NCBI GenBank assembly: GCA_020850755.1
Contig: JADZEB010000004.1
Coordinates: 62,001 to 126,000 of the forward strand
Length of the DNA: 64,000 bases
Source: Alphaproteobacteria bacterium
Lineage (GTDB): Bacteria > Pseudomonadota > Alphaproteobacteria > Acetobacterales > Acetobacteraceae
Direction: 5' to 3'
Shown: positions 7,955 through 16,372 of the stretch, piece by piece
Layout: the number at the start of each line of letters is the position of its first letter
Numbering within the stretch: position 1 is the first letter of the stretch
Program-made: the position numbers and the translations under genes
The notes under the pieces: generated by a model
What the model saw: the letters and a program-made list of their open reading frames with translations, nothing else
Told to the model about the DNA's origin: nothing
Database searches by the model: none

Positions 7955-9368
7955 CGCGCCCGATCTCGCCATCGTCGGTGCCGGCCCCGCCGGCCTTGCC
8001 GCCGCGATCGAGGGTGCGCGCCTCGGCCTTGCGGTTGCCCTCTACGACGAGCAGCCCGAGCCGGGCGGGCAGATCTTCCGCGCCGCGGAGAGCGTCGCCG
8101 CCGGCAAGGGCGCGCCGCTTGCCGCCTTCGGCGCCGACTATGCCGAGGGGCCGCAGCTTGTGGCGCGATTCCGCGCCTCTCCGGCCGCGGCCGGCTACAT
8201 GCCGCGCACCACGATCTGGCTGCTGGATCGCCAGCGCACGCTCGGCCACGTGCAGGACGGAAAGGCGCGCATGCTGCGCCCGAAGCGGGTGCTGATCGCC
8301 ACCGGCGCGCAGGAACGCCCCGTGCCGCTGCCCGGCTGGACGACCCCCGGCGTGATGACGGTCGGCGCCGCGCAGGGGCTGATGAAAAGCGCGGGCCAGG
8401 TGCCCGAGCCGCCCTTCGCGCTGTGCGGCTCAGGGCCGCTCCTCTACCAGTTCGCGGCCCAGCTCGTGGCCGCCGGCGAGCGGCGCTTCACCGTGCTCGA
8501 CACCACGCCCAAGGGGCGCTGGGCCAGGGCCCTGCCCTTCCTGCCGGGCGCGCTGCGCGATACCGACCTGCTGCTGAAGGGCCTCGGCCTGATGCAGAAG
8601 GTGCGCATGGCCGGCGTGCCCGTGCTGCGCCATGTGCGCGATGTCGCGGTTCACGGCAATGGCCGCGTCGAGCATGTCACCTTCCGCCACGGCAACCATC
8701 TGGGCGAGTTGCCAGTGCAGCTCTTGCTGTTGCACCAGGGCGTGGTGCCGAACGTGTCGTTGTCGCTCTCGGTGCCGCTGCGCCATGTCTGGGACGCGGC
8801 GCAGCGCTGCTTCCGCCCCGCGCTCGACGCCTGGGGCAACAGCGATGTCGCGGGCATCGCGGTGGCCGGCGATGGCGGGGGCATCGGCGGTTGGCAAGCG
8901 GCGACCGCGCAGGGGGAGCTGGCCGCGCTCGAGGCCGCGCACGCGCTCGGGCGCATCGAGCGGGCCGAGCGCGACCGCCAGGCCGCCCCGATCCGCGCCC
9001 GGCTGAAGACCGCGCTTGCCGCGCGCGGGCTGATCGACACGCTCTACGCGCCGCCGCCGCTTGCCGCGCTCGCCGATGCGACGATCGTCTGCCGCTGCGA
9101 GGAAGTGACGGCGGGCCAGGTGCGCGCCGCGATCGCGATGGGGGACACCAACCCGAACGCGGTCAAGTCGCGCACCCGCGCCGGCATGGGGCCGTGCCAG
9201 GGCCGCATGTGCGGCCTGACGGTCTCCGAGCTGGTCGCCCATGCGCGCGGTCTGCCGCCCGATGCCGCGGGCACCTACCGGCTGCGCCCGCCGATCAAGC
9301 CCTTGCCGGTCGCGGTGCTGGCCGATCTCGACACCTCCGCCGTGGAGGAGGAGGAGGACGCGACATGA
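7947..9368 (+). CDS. FAD-dependent NAD(P)/disulfide-type oxidoreductase with C-terminal BFD-like [2Fe-2S] domain (HcnB-like)
   Basis: A 473-residue flavoprotein. The N-terminal FAD motif is IVGAGPAGLAAAIEGA. A second dinucleotide-binding region lies near LCGSGPLLYQFAAQL. Near the C terminus CRCEEVTAGQV (about residue 381) and GPCQGRMCG (about 416) give the four cysteines of a bacterioferritin-associated-ferredoxin-like [2Fe-2S] domain. This architecture is that of HcnB, octopine/nopaline oxidase OoxA/NoxA and the alpha subunits of heteromeric proline or hydroxyproline dehydrogenases. It overlaps its neighbours by eight and four bases, so the three oxidase subunits are translationally coupled. 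Confidence 0.9.
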   Translation: MTSAPDLAIVGAGPAGLAAAIEGARLGLAVALYDEQPEPGGQIFRAAESVAAGKGAPLAAFGADYAEGPQLVARFRASPAAAGYMPRTTIWLLDRQRTLGHVQDGKARMLRPKRVLIATGAQERPVPLPGWTTPGVMTVGAAQGLMKSAGQVPEPPFALCGSGPLLYQFAAQLVAAGERRFTVLDTTPKGRWARALPFLPGALRDTDLLLKGLGLMQKVRMAGVPVLRHVRDVAVHGNGRVEHVTFRHGNHLGELPVQLLLLHQGVVPNVSLSLSVPLRHVWDAAQRCFRPALDAWGNSDVAGIAVAGDGGGIGGWQAATAQGELAALEAAHALGRIERAERDRQAAPIRARLKTALAARGLIDTLYAPPPLAALADATIVCRCEEVTAGQVRAAIAMGDTNPNAVKSRTRAGMGPCQGRMCGLTVSELVAHARGLPPDAAGTYRLRPPIKPLPVAVLADLDTSAVEEEEDAT

Positions 9369-10567
9369 GCATGCCCCCGAACAGCGCCGACGCCGGCACC
9401 GGTTCCGGCACTGGTTCCGCCACCGGCCCCGACGTGATCGTGATCGGCGGCGGCCTGCATGGCTGCTCGGCCGCGTTCCACATCGCCAGCGCCGGGCGCA
9501 AGGTGCTGCTGCTGGAGCGCGACGTGATCGCGCGCCACGCCTCCTCGGCCTCGGCCGGCGGCGTGCGCCGCCTGTTCCGCCACCCGGCCGAGATCCCGCT
9601 GACCATGGCCTCGCTCGAGCTGTGGCACGCGATGAAGGACATGCTGGGCGACACCGGCGATTTCCGCCCCACAGGCCAGCTTCGCGTCGCCGAGACCGAG
9701 GAGGAGATGGCCAGGCTCGAAGCGCGGGTCAAGCTCACGCGCAGCATGGGCTACGACCACGAGGTGCTGGTCGATCGCAAGCGCATGTTCGAAATCGCGC
9801 CCGCGCTCGGCCCGCAATGCCTGGGCGCGATCCATGTCGAGCGCGACGGCTACGCCTTCCCCTACAAGAGCACGCTTGCCTTCCGCAACGCGGCGGCGAA
9901 GCTCGGCGCCGATATCCGCGAGGGCGTGGGCGTGCGCGGCATCGTGCGCGATGGCGGGCGCTGGAAGGTCGACACCAATGCCGGGGAGTTCGCCGCGCCG
10001 GTGCTGGTGAACGCCGCCGGCGCCTGGGGTGCACGGATTGCCGAGATGGTGGGCGAGCGCGTGCCGCTGAAGGCACTCGCGCTGATGATGATGGTCTCGG
10101 CGCGGATGCCGCACTTCCTCGATCCCACCGTCGGCACGCTCGGCCGGCAGATGAGCTTCAAGCAGATGCAGTCGGGCGCGGTGGTGGTGGGCGGCGGGCA
10201 TCGCGGCACGCCCGACCTCGACACCGGCATCACCCAGCTCGATTTCCGCAAGCTCAAGACCAGCGCCGACACGATCGGCGGCGTGTTCCCGATCATGCGC
10301 AAGGCCGAGATTGTGCGCGCCTGGGCCGGGATCGAGGGCTGCACGCCCGACGATATCCCCTATATCGGCCCGAGCCGCACGCATGACGGGCTCTACCACT
10401 CATTCGGGTTCTGCGGGCACGGCTTCCAGCTCGGGCCGATCGTCGGTTCGATCACCGCCGAGCTGATCACCAAGGGCCGCACCAACCTGCCGATCGAGCC
10501 CTTCCGCATCGACCGTTTCGGCCCCGACCCCGATGCCGTAAGCTGGGAGGCGAGCCGCGCCGCCTGA
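9365..10567 (+). CDS. FAD-dependent amine/amino-acid oxidase subunit, DAO family (HcnC/OoxB-like)
   Basis: A 400-residue DadA/GlyOX-like flavoprotein and the likely substrate-oxidising subunit. The start ATG overlaps the preceding stop as ATGA. After a short Gly/Thr/Ser-rich tail comes the FAD motif VIGGGLHGCSAAFHIASAG, then SSASAGGVRRLFRH, which matches the flavin-contacting loop of this family. A C-terminal GFCGHGFQLGP closes the FAD site. DAO-family subunits oxidise glycine, D-amino acids, proline, hydroxyproline or opines. The ABC importer in the same operon suggests a compound taken up from outside. The exact substrate is unknown. Confidence 0.9.
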   Translation: MSMPPNSADAGTGSGTGSATGPDVIVIGGGLHGCSAAFHIASAGRKVLLLERDVIARHASSASAGGVRRLFRHPAEIPLTMASLELWHAMKDMLGDTGDFRPTGQLRVAETEEEMARLEARVKLTRSMGYDHEVLVDRKRMFEIAPALGPQCLGAIHVERDGYAFPYKSTLAFRNAAAKLGADIREGVGVRGIVRDGGRWKVDTNAGEFAAPVLVNAAGAWGARIAEMVGERVPLKALALMMMVSARMPHFLDPTVGTLGRQMSFKQMQSGAVVVGGGHRGTPDLDTGITQLDFRKLKTSADTIGGVFPIMRKAEIVRAWAGIEGCTPDDIPYIGPSRTHDGLYHSFGFCGHGFQLGPIVGSITAELITKGRTNLPIEPFRIDRFGPDPDAVSWEASRAA

Positions 10568-10688
10568 GGCGGCTTGCCCTCCCCCGCGACGCATGCGATA
10601 CCAGAATTCCCGACGGAGAGTTAATGTCCGGCGGGCAACAGCGCGGGGTATAACCGGCGCCTGTGGTGCATGCAGGGAAGGATTAGGG

Positions 10689-11678
10689 ATGCGTTCTGCC
10701 CTCAACCGCCGCCAGGTTCTTGCTGGCGCCGCCGGGATGGCCGCCATTGGGGCGCCCCGACTCGCGCGCGCGCAGGCGCCCTGGCCCAGCCAGCCGATCA
10801 GGCTCGTCGTACCCTTCGCCCCTGGCGGCACTACCGACATTGTCGGTCGCCTGATCGCCCAGGGCCTGCAGGACCAGTTGCGCCAGTCCGTTGTGGTGGA
10901 GAACCGACCCGGCGCCGCCGCGACCGTCGGTTCGCTTGCCGTGGCGCAGGCCGCGCCCGACGGCTACACCCTGATCATGTCGAACATCGCCTCGCACGGC
11001 ATCGCGGCGACGCTCTATCGCGGGCTGCGCTACAACCCGCTGACCGATTTCACCCATATCGCGCTGGTGGCCACCAATCCCTCGGTGCTGGTCGTGAACA
11101 AGGACTACGAGGCGAAGACGGTCGCCGATGTCGTGCGTCTCGGCCGCGCGGCGCCAGACGGGCTCGACTACGCCGTGTCCGGTGTCGGCTCGTCGAACCA
11201 CCTTCTCGGCCTGCGCTTTGCCCAGCGCGTGGGCATCAAGCTCAACCCGGTGCCATATCGCGGCGCCGGCCCGGCCTTGCAGGACGTGATCGCCGGCAAC
11301 ATCAAGCTCATGTTCGACAGCCTCCCCTCCTCGGCCGGGCATATCCGCCAGGGTCTGTTGCGTGCGCTCGCGATCGCCAGCGAAACCCGCAGCGAGCAGT
11401 TCCCCGACATTCCCACCCTGCAGGAGCTGGGCTATTCGGGCCTGGTCAGCGATTCCTGGTTCGGCCTGTCCGGGCCCAAAGGACTGCCGCGACCGATGGT
11501 CGATCGCCTGAACGCCGCCATCCAGGAAGTGCTCAAGAGCCCGGCGCTGCTTTCCCGCTATCGCGAGATCGTGGCGCAGGCGCCGAGCTCGACGCCGGAA
11601 CAGTTCACCGACTTCGTCCGCCGGGAGATCGAGGCCTGGGCACCCGTGGTGCGGGCATCGGGCGCGACCGCGAACTAG
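10689..11678 (+). CDS. Tripartite tricarboxylate transporter (Bug/TctC) receptor
   Basis: A 329-residue periplasmic solute receptor. I choose the ATG at 10689 because it begins a signal peptide (N-R-R-Q then a hydrophobic core, cleavage near RARAQA) and matches family length; the frame is open further upstream. The twin arginine could allow Tat export. The mature start is PIRLVVPFAPGGTTDIVGR, the Bug hallmark with the substrate-binding GGxxD loop. The central PYRGAGPALQDVIAG and C-terminal FVRREIEAW are also typical. TctB and TctA follow, giving a complete TTT system. The ligand is probably a di- or tricarboxylate or related organic acid; not determinable here. Confidence 0.93.
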   Translation: MRSALNRRQVLAGAAGMAAIGAPRLARAQAPWPSQPIRLVVPFAPGGTTDIVGRLIAQGLQDQLRQSVVVENRPGAAATVGSLAVAQAAPDGYTLIMSNIASHGIAATLYRGLRYNPLTDFTHIALVATNPSVLVVNKDYEAKTVADVVRLGRAAPDGLDYAVSGVGSSNHLLGLRFAQRVGIKLNPVPYRGAGPALQDVIAGNIKLMFDSLPSSAGHIRQGLLRALAIASETRSEQFPDIPTLQELGYSGLVSDSWFGLSGPKGLPRPMVDRLNAAIQEVLKSPALLSRYREIVAQAPSSTPEQFTDFVRREIEAWAPVVRASGATAN

Positions 11679-11768
11679 CAGGGCAGGCCAACACACCAAG
11701 CGCGCCGGGCGCATCATCCGACCTGATCCGCAACTGGCAGGTCTATCTCGGAACGGGAGCCGCACGCG

Positions 11769-12224
11769 ATGGGCAATTCGAGACTGCATTGGCCTGACCT
11801 TGCCGCCGGCATCATGCTTATCGCCATCTCGGTGATCGGCTACATCCTCAATCTCGAGCACCCGATGGGCACGGCCCGGCGCATGGGCCCCGGCTATCTG
11901 CCCTTCCTCACCTTCCTGATCCTGGTGACCCTGGGCACGCTCCTGGTGATCCGCGGCTTGCGCAGCGGCCCGACACCGATCGGCAAATGGGCAGTGAAGG
12001 AAACGCTCGTCATCCTGGGCGCGCTGATCGTGTTCGGCATCATCATCGAGCGCCTGGGTATCATCATCGCCATCCTGGTCACGGTGATGATCGCCGGCTT
12101 CGCGGAAGCGAAGTACAACCCCCTGCGAACGGCGGGCGGCGCCGTAGCGTTGGTCGCGATCTGCGTCGGCATTTTCGTCTGGGGGCTGGATATCCGCCTG
12201 CCCCTGTTCCCCTGGTCGAAGTGA
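11769..12224 (+). CDS. tctB: Tripartite tricarboxylate transporter small membrane subunit TctB
   Basis: A 151-residue inner-membrane protein with four predicted helices (LAAGIMLIAISVIGYI, GYLPFLTFLILVTLGTLLVI, VILGALIVFGIIIE and AVALVAICVGIFVWGLDI). RRMGPGYLP is the family's conserved motif between helices 1 and 2. It lies between the receptor and TctA, 10 bases before TctA, exactly as in tctCBA operons. Confidence 0.92.
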   Translation: MGNSRLHWPDLAAGIMLIAISVIGYILNLEHPMGTARRMGPGYLPFLTFLILVTLGTLLVIRGLRSGPTPIGKWAVKETLVILGALIVFGIIIERLGIIIAILVTVMIAGFAEAKYNPLRTAGGAVALVAICVGIFVWGLDIRLPLFPWSK

Positions 12225-12234
12225 GGGGCCGACC

Positions 12235-13737
12235 ATGATCGACAATCTGATCCTCGGCTTCGGTGTCGCCGCCAGCTTCAACAACGTATTCGCCTGCTTC
12301 GTCGGCGCCCTGATCGGCACCGCGATCGGCGTGCTGCCTGGCGTGGGACCGGTGGCGACGATCTCGCTGCTGCTTCCCTTCACCTTCGGCATGGAACCCA
12401 CCACCGCCATCATCATGCTCGCCGGCATCTACTACGGGGCGCAGTATGGCGGTTCCACGACCTCGATCCTGCTCAACCTGCCGGGCGAGGTCTCGGCGGT
12501 GATGACCACGCTCGACGGCTACCAGATGGCGAAGAAGGGCCGTGCCGGGCCGGCGCTGGCAGTGTCGGCGATCGGCTCCTTCATCGCCGGCTGCATCGCC
12601 ACGCTGGTGATCGCGGCGGTCGGGCCCATGCTCACCAACGTTGCGCTGAAGTTCGGCCCGGCCGACTATTTCTCGCTGATGCTGCTCGGCCTCGTCGTCT
12701 CGGCGGTGCTGACCCAGGGATCGATCATGAAGTCGATCTCCATGGTCGTCCTCGGGGTGGCGCTCGGCCTGGTCGGCACCGACGTGCAGACCGGCCAGCA
12801 GCGCTTCACCTTCAACATCCCCGAGCTTTCCGACGGCATCGGCTTCGTGCCCTTGGCGATGGGCCTGTTCGGCGTGGCCGAGATCATCCGCAACCTGGAA
12901 ACGCCCGAGGTCCGTACCTTCGTCGCCGGCAAGGTCAGCAACCTCTGGCTCACCCGCGAGGATTGGCGCTACTCGCTGCCGGCGATCGGCCGCGGCACGG
13001 TGATCGGCACGGTGCTCGGCATCCTGCCGGGCGGCGGCGCCTCGCTCTCGGCGATCGGCGCCTACACGCTGGAACGGCGCATCAGCAAGCGGCGCGCCCA
13101 GATGGGCAGCGGCATGATCGAGGGCGTGGCGGCCCCCGAATCGGCCAACAACGCCGCCTCGCAGACCGGCTTCATCCCGCTGCTGACGCTCGGCATCCCG
13201 GCCAACGCTGTGATGGCGCTGATGGTCGGCGCCCTGATCATCCAGGGCATCCAGCCGGGACCGCGCATGGTGGAAAGCCAGCCCGAGCTGTTCTGGGGCC
13301 TGATCGCCAGCATGTGGATCGGCAATGTCATGCTGCTGGTGATCAACCTGCCCCTGATCGGGGTATGGGTGCGCCTCTTGAAGGTGCCCTACGACTTCCT
13401 CTATCCCGCGATCCTGATCTTCTGCGGCATCGGCGTGTTCAGCATCAACAACAACACCTTCGACATCTATGTCACGGTGATCTTCGGCCTGTTCGGCTAC
13501 ATCCTGTTCAAGTTCGGATGCGAACCGGCACCGATGCTGATCGGCTATGTGCTCGGCCCAATGATGGAGGAGCATCTGCGCCGCGCCATGCTGCTGTCGC
13601 GCGGCAACCCGCTGGTGTTCTTCGAGCGCCCGATCAGCGCCGTGCTGATCACGCTCTGCATCATCTCGCTGGCATTGATGGCCATGCCCAACATGCGCCG
13701 CAAGAAGGACGCCGCGCTGTCCGAAGGCGGCGGCTGA
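12235..13737 (+). CDS. tctA: Tripartite tricarboxylate transporter large permease TctA
   Basis: A 500-residue polytopic permease with about 12 helices. The two internally repeated family motifs are visible: GVLPGVGPVATISLLLPFT near residue 25 and GILPGGGASLSAIGAY near 265. EGVAAPESANNA is the conserved cytoplasmic segment. It completes the receptor-TctB-TctA set. A strong hairpin terminator starts 34 bases after the stop. Confidence 0.95.
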   Translation: MIDNLILGFGVAASFNNVFACFVGALIGTAIGVLPGVGPVATISLLLPFTFGMEPTTAIIMLAGIYYGAQYGGSTTSILLNLPGEVSAVMTTLDGYQMAKKGRAGPALAVSAIGSFIAGCIATLVIAAVGPMLTNVALKFGPADYFSLMLLGLVVSAVLTQGSIMKSISMVVLGVALGLVGTDVQTGQQRFTFNIPELSDGIGFVPLAMGLFGVAEIIRNLETPEVRTFVAGKVSNLWLTREDWRYSLPAIGRGTVIGTVLGILPGGGASLSAIGAYTLERRISKRRAQMGSGMIEGVAAPESANNAASQTGFIPLLTLGIPANAVMALMVGALIIQGIQPGPRMVESQPELFWGLIASMWIGNVMLLVINLPLIGVWVRLLKVPYDFLYPAILIFCGIGVFSINNNTFDIYVTVIFGLFGYILFKFGCEPAPMLIGYVLGPMMEEHLRRAMLLSRGNPLVFFERPISAVLITLCIISLALMAMPNMRRKKDAALSEGGG

Positions 13738-13770
13738 CCGACATCGCGCCGGGCCGCCTGCGCGCAACAG

Positions 13771-13805
13771 AAACGGCGCCGTCCCTTGCCGGGGCGGCGC
13801 CGTTT
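13771..13805. terminator. Bidirectional Rho-independent terminator
   Basis: A perfect 11-bp inverted repeat (AAACGGCGCCG and CGGCGCCGTTT) encloses a 13-base loop and is followed by a further T. The A-run on the left and T-run on the right mean it can stop transcription from both sides. It sits between the stop of tctA (plus) and the stop of the SelW-like gene (minus). Confidence 0.88.
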
Positions 13806-13824
13806 TCATCTCCGGTATCGACAG

Positions 13825-14040
13825 TCAGGCCAGGGCGTCCAGTTCCTCGTCGGTGGGGAAGCTGCGGGTCACCTCCTTGGAGAAGACCAGACGCCCGTCG
13901 ATCTTCACATCGAACACCCCGCCGCCACTGCGGATCATCCTGATCTCGGCGGACTTGAACCTGCGCGACAGTCGGTCCCTCGCACGGAGGGCATGCGGCT
14001 GGTAGCCTCAGCTGCCGCAATATTCGATCGTGATCTGCAT
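13825..14040 (-). CDS. SelW-like Rdx-family selenoprotein, Sec encoded by in-frame UGA
   Basis: A 71-residue protein read through one UGA. The ATG at 14040 follows AAGGAG by seven bases. Translation gives MQITIEYCGS, then UGA at 14010-14008, then GYQPHALRARDRLSRRF, and runs on to a UGA stop at 13827-13825. The UGA falls exactly at the second redox position of a CxxC/CxxU motif (C8-G-S-U11), and YCGxUGY is the sequence seen in SelW proteins. After the UGA the frame stays family-like: GGGVFDVKIDGRLVFSK and FPTDEELDAL match the Rdx (SelT/SelW/SelH) fold's C-terminal half. These are small thioredoxin-fold redox proteins. A hairpin lies just downstream of the UGA. The gene converges on the tctA terminator. 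A Cys-to-UGA mutation is the alternative, but conservation on both sides makes it unlikely. Requires selABCD elsewhere in the genome. Confidence 0.9.
13977..14007 (-). promoter_or_regulatory. Candidate bacterial SECIS element downstream of the Sec UGA
   Basis: Directly after the UGA the minus strand can form GGCU-ACC-AGCC (14007-13997) and, 16 bases after the UGA, a five-base-pair stem CCCUC / GAGGG with apical loop CGUGC (13991-13977). Bacterial SECIS elements lie within the coding region just 3' of the UGA and usually carry a G in the first two apical-loop positions; this loop has G second. The fold was drawn by eye, without an energy calculation. Confidence 0.5.
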
Positions 14041-14243
14041 CGGATGCTCCTTGCCGGCGACGCGCCGGCGGCCTGTCCCGCCACCCGGGGCCGGTGCTTG
14101 AACTATGGTATCCCGCACCGGGAGATCAAGGCCGCAGGGATCCCCGGCCTGCGGCTGCGCTGGACAGGGCCGGCCCGCCCCTCTAGCCTTGCCTCGCCTG
14201 CGGCATCGCCGCCGCACCCGCCGCCAGCCGGAGAGCCGTCCCC

Positions 14244-15188
14244 ATGGCCAAGATGCGCATCGAGGGCTCCTTCGTCGCCCTGATCACCCCCTTCAACGCC
14301 GACGGGCGCGTCGATTTCGGCGCCTTCCGGACCCTGCTCGACTGGCAGGAGAAAAGCGGCAGCTCGGCCGTGCTGATCATGGGCTCGACCGGCGAGGTGT
14401 CGATGCTCTCGGCCGAGGAGCGGCGCCAGATCGTGGCCGAGACCGCCAAGATGAAGACCGGGCGGATGAAGTTCTTCTATGGCTGCACCGGCAACAAGAC
14501 CGAGACGACGATCGAGAATGTCCGCTTCGCCGCCGCCAACGGCGCCGATGGCGCGATCCTGGCGGCGCCGAGCTATATCTGCGCGCCCGAGGCCGATATC
14601 GAAGGCTTCTTCGCCGAGGTGGCCGATGCGGTAAGCCTGCCGCTCGGCATCTACAACAACCCCCCGCGCGTGAAATCCGACCTGCACTGGGACCAGCTGC
14701 TGCGACTGTTCCGGCATCCGAACTACGTCATCCTGAAGGAGAGCACCACGCGCGTGGGCCAGGTAGCGCAGGTGCTGGCGGCGAAGCCCGATTGCGCCGT
14801 GATGTGCTGCGACAGCCCCAATCTCGGCCTCGTCGTGCCCACCATGTCGCTTGGCGGGCATGGCACGGCGAACATGACCGGCAATCTCGACCCTGAGGGC
14901 ATGGCGCGCCTGTCCGCGCCCTGGCAGGGCTGGACCGAGGCCGAGCAGTTCCGCCAGACCTACCTGCGGCTCCTGCCGCTGCTGCATTACACCTATTCGG
15001 CGATCAACCCGGTGGCGGTGAAGTCGCTGATGAAGGCGGTCGGGCTGCCGGCGGGCGATCTGCGCCGGCCCTTGCGCAATCTCGAGGGCGAGGCGCTGGC
15101 GCGCGGGGTGGAGGTCGTGCGCCGGCTCGGCCTCGACCAGAAATATGGCTGGCGCCTGCCGCCGGCGCTGCGCCCGGCCGCCGAATAG
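14244..15188 (+). CDS. Dihydrodipicolinate synthase (DapA) family aldolase/lyase
   Basis: A 314-residue class I TIM-barrel aldolase. Family motifs are FVALITPFN at the N terminus, IMGSTGEVSMLS (the GTTGE-like phosphate/carboxylate loop), YNNPPR with the conserved tyrosine, and YVILKEST with the Schiff-base lysine. Length is slightly above housekeeping DapA (about 292). The gene is followed by a TTT receptor rather than lysine-pathway genes, so a catabolic role such as cleavage or dehydration of a 2-keto sugar acid or similar is more likely than lysine synthesis. It is divergent from the SelW-like gene across 203 bp. Confidence 0.9.
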   Translation: MAKMRIEGSFVALITPFNADGRVDFGAFRTLLDWQEKSGSSAVLIMGSTGEVSMLSAEERRQIVAETAKMKTGRMKFFYGCTGNKTETTIENVRFAAANGADGAILAAPSYICAPEADIEGFFAEVADAVSLPLGIYNNPPRVKSDLHWDQLLRLFRHPNYVILKESTTRVGQVAQVLAAKPDCAVMCCDSPNLGLVVPTMSLGGHGTANMTGNLDPEGMARLSAPWQGWTEAEQFRQTYLRLLPLLHYTYSAINPVAVKSLMKAVGLPAGDLRRPLRNLEGEALARGVEVVRRLGLDQKYGWRLPPALRPAAE

Positions 15189-15257
15189 CCGCAGCGGCCG
15201 CGCCTGCCACGCGGACGGAGGCGGCGCGCACGCACGGCCGAGACCAGGGAGGAACCC

Positions 15258-16241
15258 ATGATCGCCCGACGCAACGCCATGCTGCGCACCGCACTGGCGG
15301 CCCTCGGGGCCGTGCTGATCTCGCTCGGGGCGGCGGCGCAGCCCTTCCCCAGCCGGCCCGTCACCATCGTCGTGCCCTTCCCGCCCGGCGGCTCGGTCGA
15401 TGGGGTGGCGCGCATCCTCGCTGCCGAGCTGACCGAGCGCGCGCCCTCGCCCTTCGTGGTCGAGAACCGTGCCGGTGGTGCCGGCGGCGCGGTGGGCGCG
15501 GCCACCGTGCTGCGCAGCCGCGCGGACGGCTATACGCTGCTGCTGAACGCCTCGATCCACGTTGTCACGCCGCTGATCAACCGCAACGTCACCTTCGACG
15601 TGATCAACGGCTTCACCCATGTCTCGCTGGTGGCGGACGGGCCGCTGATGGTGACGACGCACCCTTCGGTGCCGGCCAGCAATCTGCGCGAGTTCTTCGA
15701 CTTGGTGCGGCGCGAGCCCGACAAGTTCAACTTCGCCACCACCGGCTTCGGCTCGGCCGGGCACCTGGCGCTCGAATTCCTCAAGCGTCAGGCGGGCGTG
15801 CCGAACGAGATCGCCGCCTATCGCGGGGCCGGGCCGGCGCTGAACGATCTCGTCGCCGGCACGATCCACATCCTGGCCGACCCGATGCTGTCCTCGTTGC
15901 CGCTGGTGCGCGGCGGGCGGCTCAAGCCGCTGGCGGTCACCAGTCTGGCGCGCTCGCCGCTCGCGCCCGAGGTGCCGACAGTGGCCGAAAGCGGCATGCA
16001 GGCCTTCGAGATGCTGTCCTGGTACGCGGTCTGGGGTCCGCCCGACATGGACGCGGAGGCCACCGCCACGCTCGCCCGCCTGATCGGCGCGGTGACGCAG
16101 TCCGCGCGCTTCAAGGAGCGGCTTGCCGCGCTCGGCTTCTCGGCCCGCTCCACCACCCCCGAGGGGCTGCGCCGCTTTGTCGAGGCCGAGGTTGCCAAGT
16201 ATCGGGAGATCGTCCAGGCGGCGAACATCCGGGTGGAATAG
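15258..16241 (+). CDS. Orphan Bug/TctC-type periplasmic receptor
   Basis: A 327-residue TTT receptor with an N-terminal signal peptide (cleavage near GAAAQP), the mature PVTIVVPFPPGGSVDGVAR motif, a central YRGAGPALNDLVAGTIH and C-terminal FVEAEVAKYREIV. GGAGG at 15248 precedes the ATG. No TctA or TctB is adjacent, which is common for the many Bug receptors of this bacterial group; it may share the permease at 11.8-13.7 kb or serve as a sensor. It follows the DapA-like aldolase by 69 bases, so the two may handle the same carboxylate. Confidence 0.92.
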   Translation: MIARRNAMLRTALAALGAVLISLGAAAQPFPSRPVTIVVPFPPGGSVDGVARILAAELTERAPSPFVVENRAGGAGGAVGAATVLRSRADGYTLLLNASIHVVTPLINRNVTFDVINGFTHVSLVADGPLMVTTHPSVPASNLREFFDLVRREPDKFNFATTGFGSAGHLALEFLKRQAGVPNEIAAYRGAGPALNDLVAGTIHILADPMLSSLPLVRGGRLKPLAVTSLARSPLAPEVPTVAESGMQAFEMLSWYAVWGPPDMDAEATATLARLIGAVTQSARFKERLAALGFSARSTTPEGLRRFVEAEVAKYREIVQAANIRVE

Positions 16242-16372
16242 CGACGCGAAGCACCCTGCGGAGCCCTTCTCTGGCGGCATGGATTTTGCTTTGAATCTGG
16301 CGGTTTAGGGCGGATTGTGCGATAAGCCGCGCACATCGCCGCCTGCCCATCGCGCCATCAAGGAACGTCCCC

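Noticed and set aside
7637-10567. Hydrogen cyanide synthase hcnABC
   Set aside because: The subunit set matches, but the same architecture occurs in opine and imino-acid oxidases, and the operon includes a dedicated importer; cyanogenesis is not supported.
13825-14040. SelW-like reading frame as a pseudogene or base-calling error
   Set aside because: The UGA falls exactly at the family's Sec/Cys position, both flanks are conserved and the ribosome site is good; random damage would rarely hit that codon.
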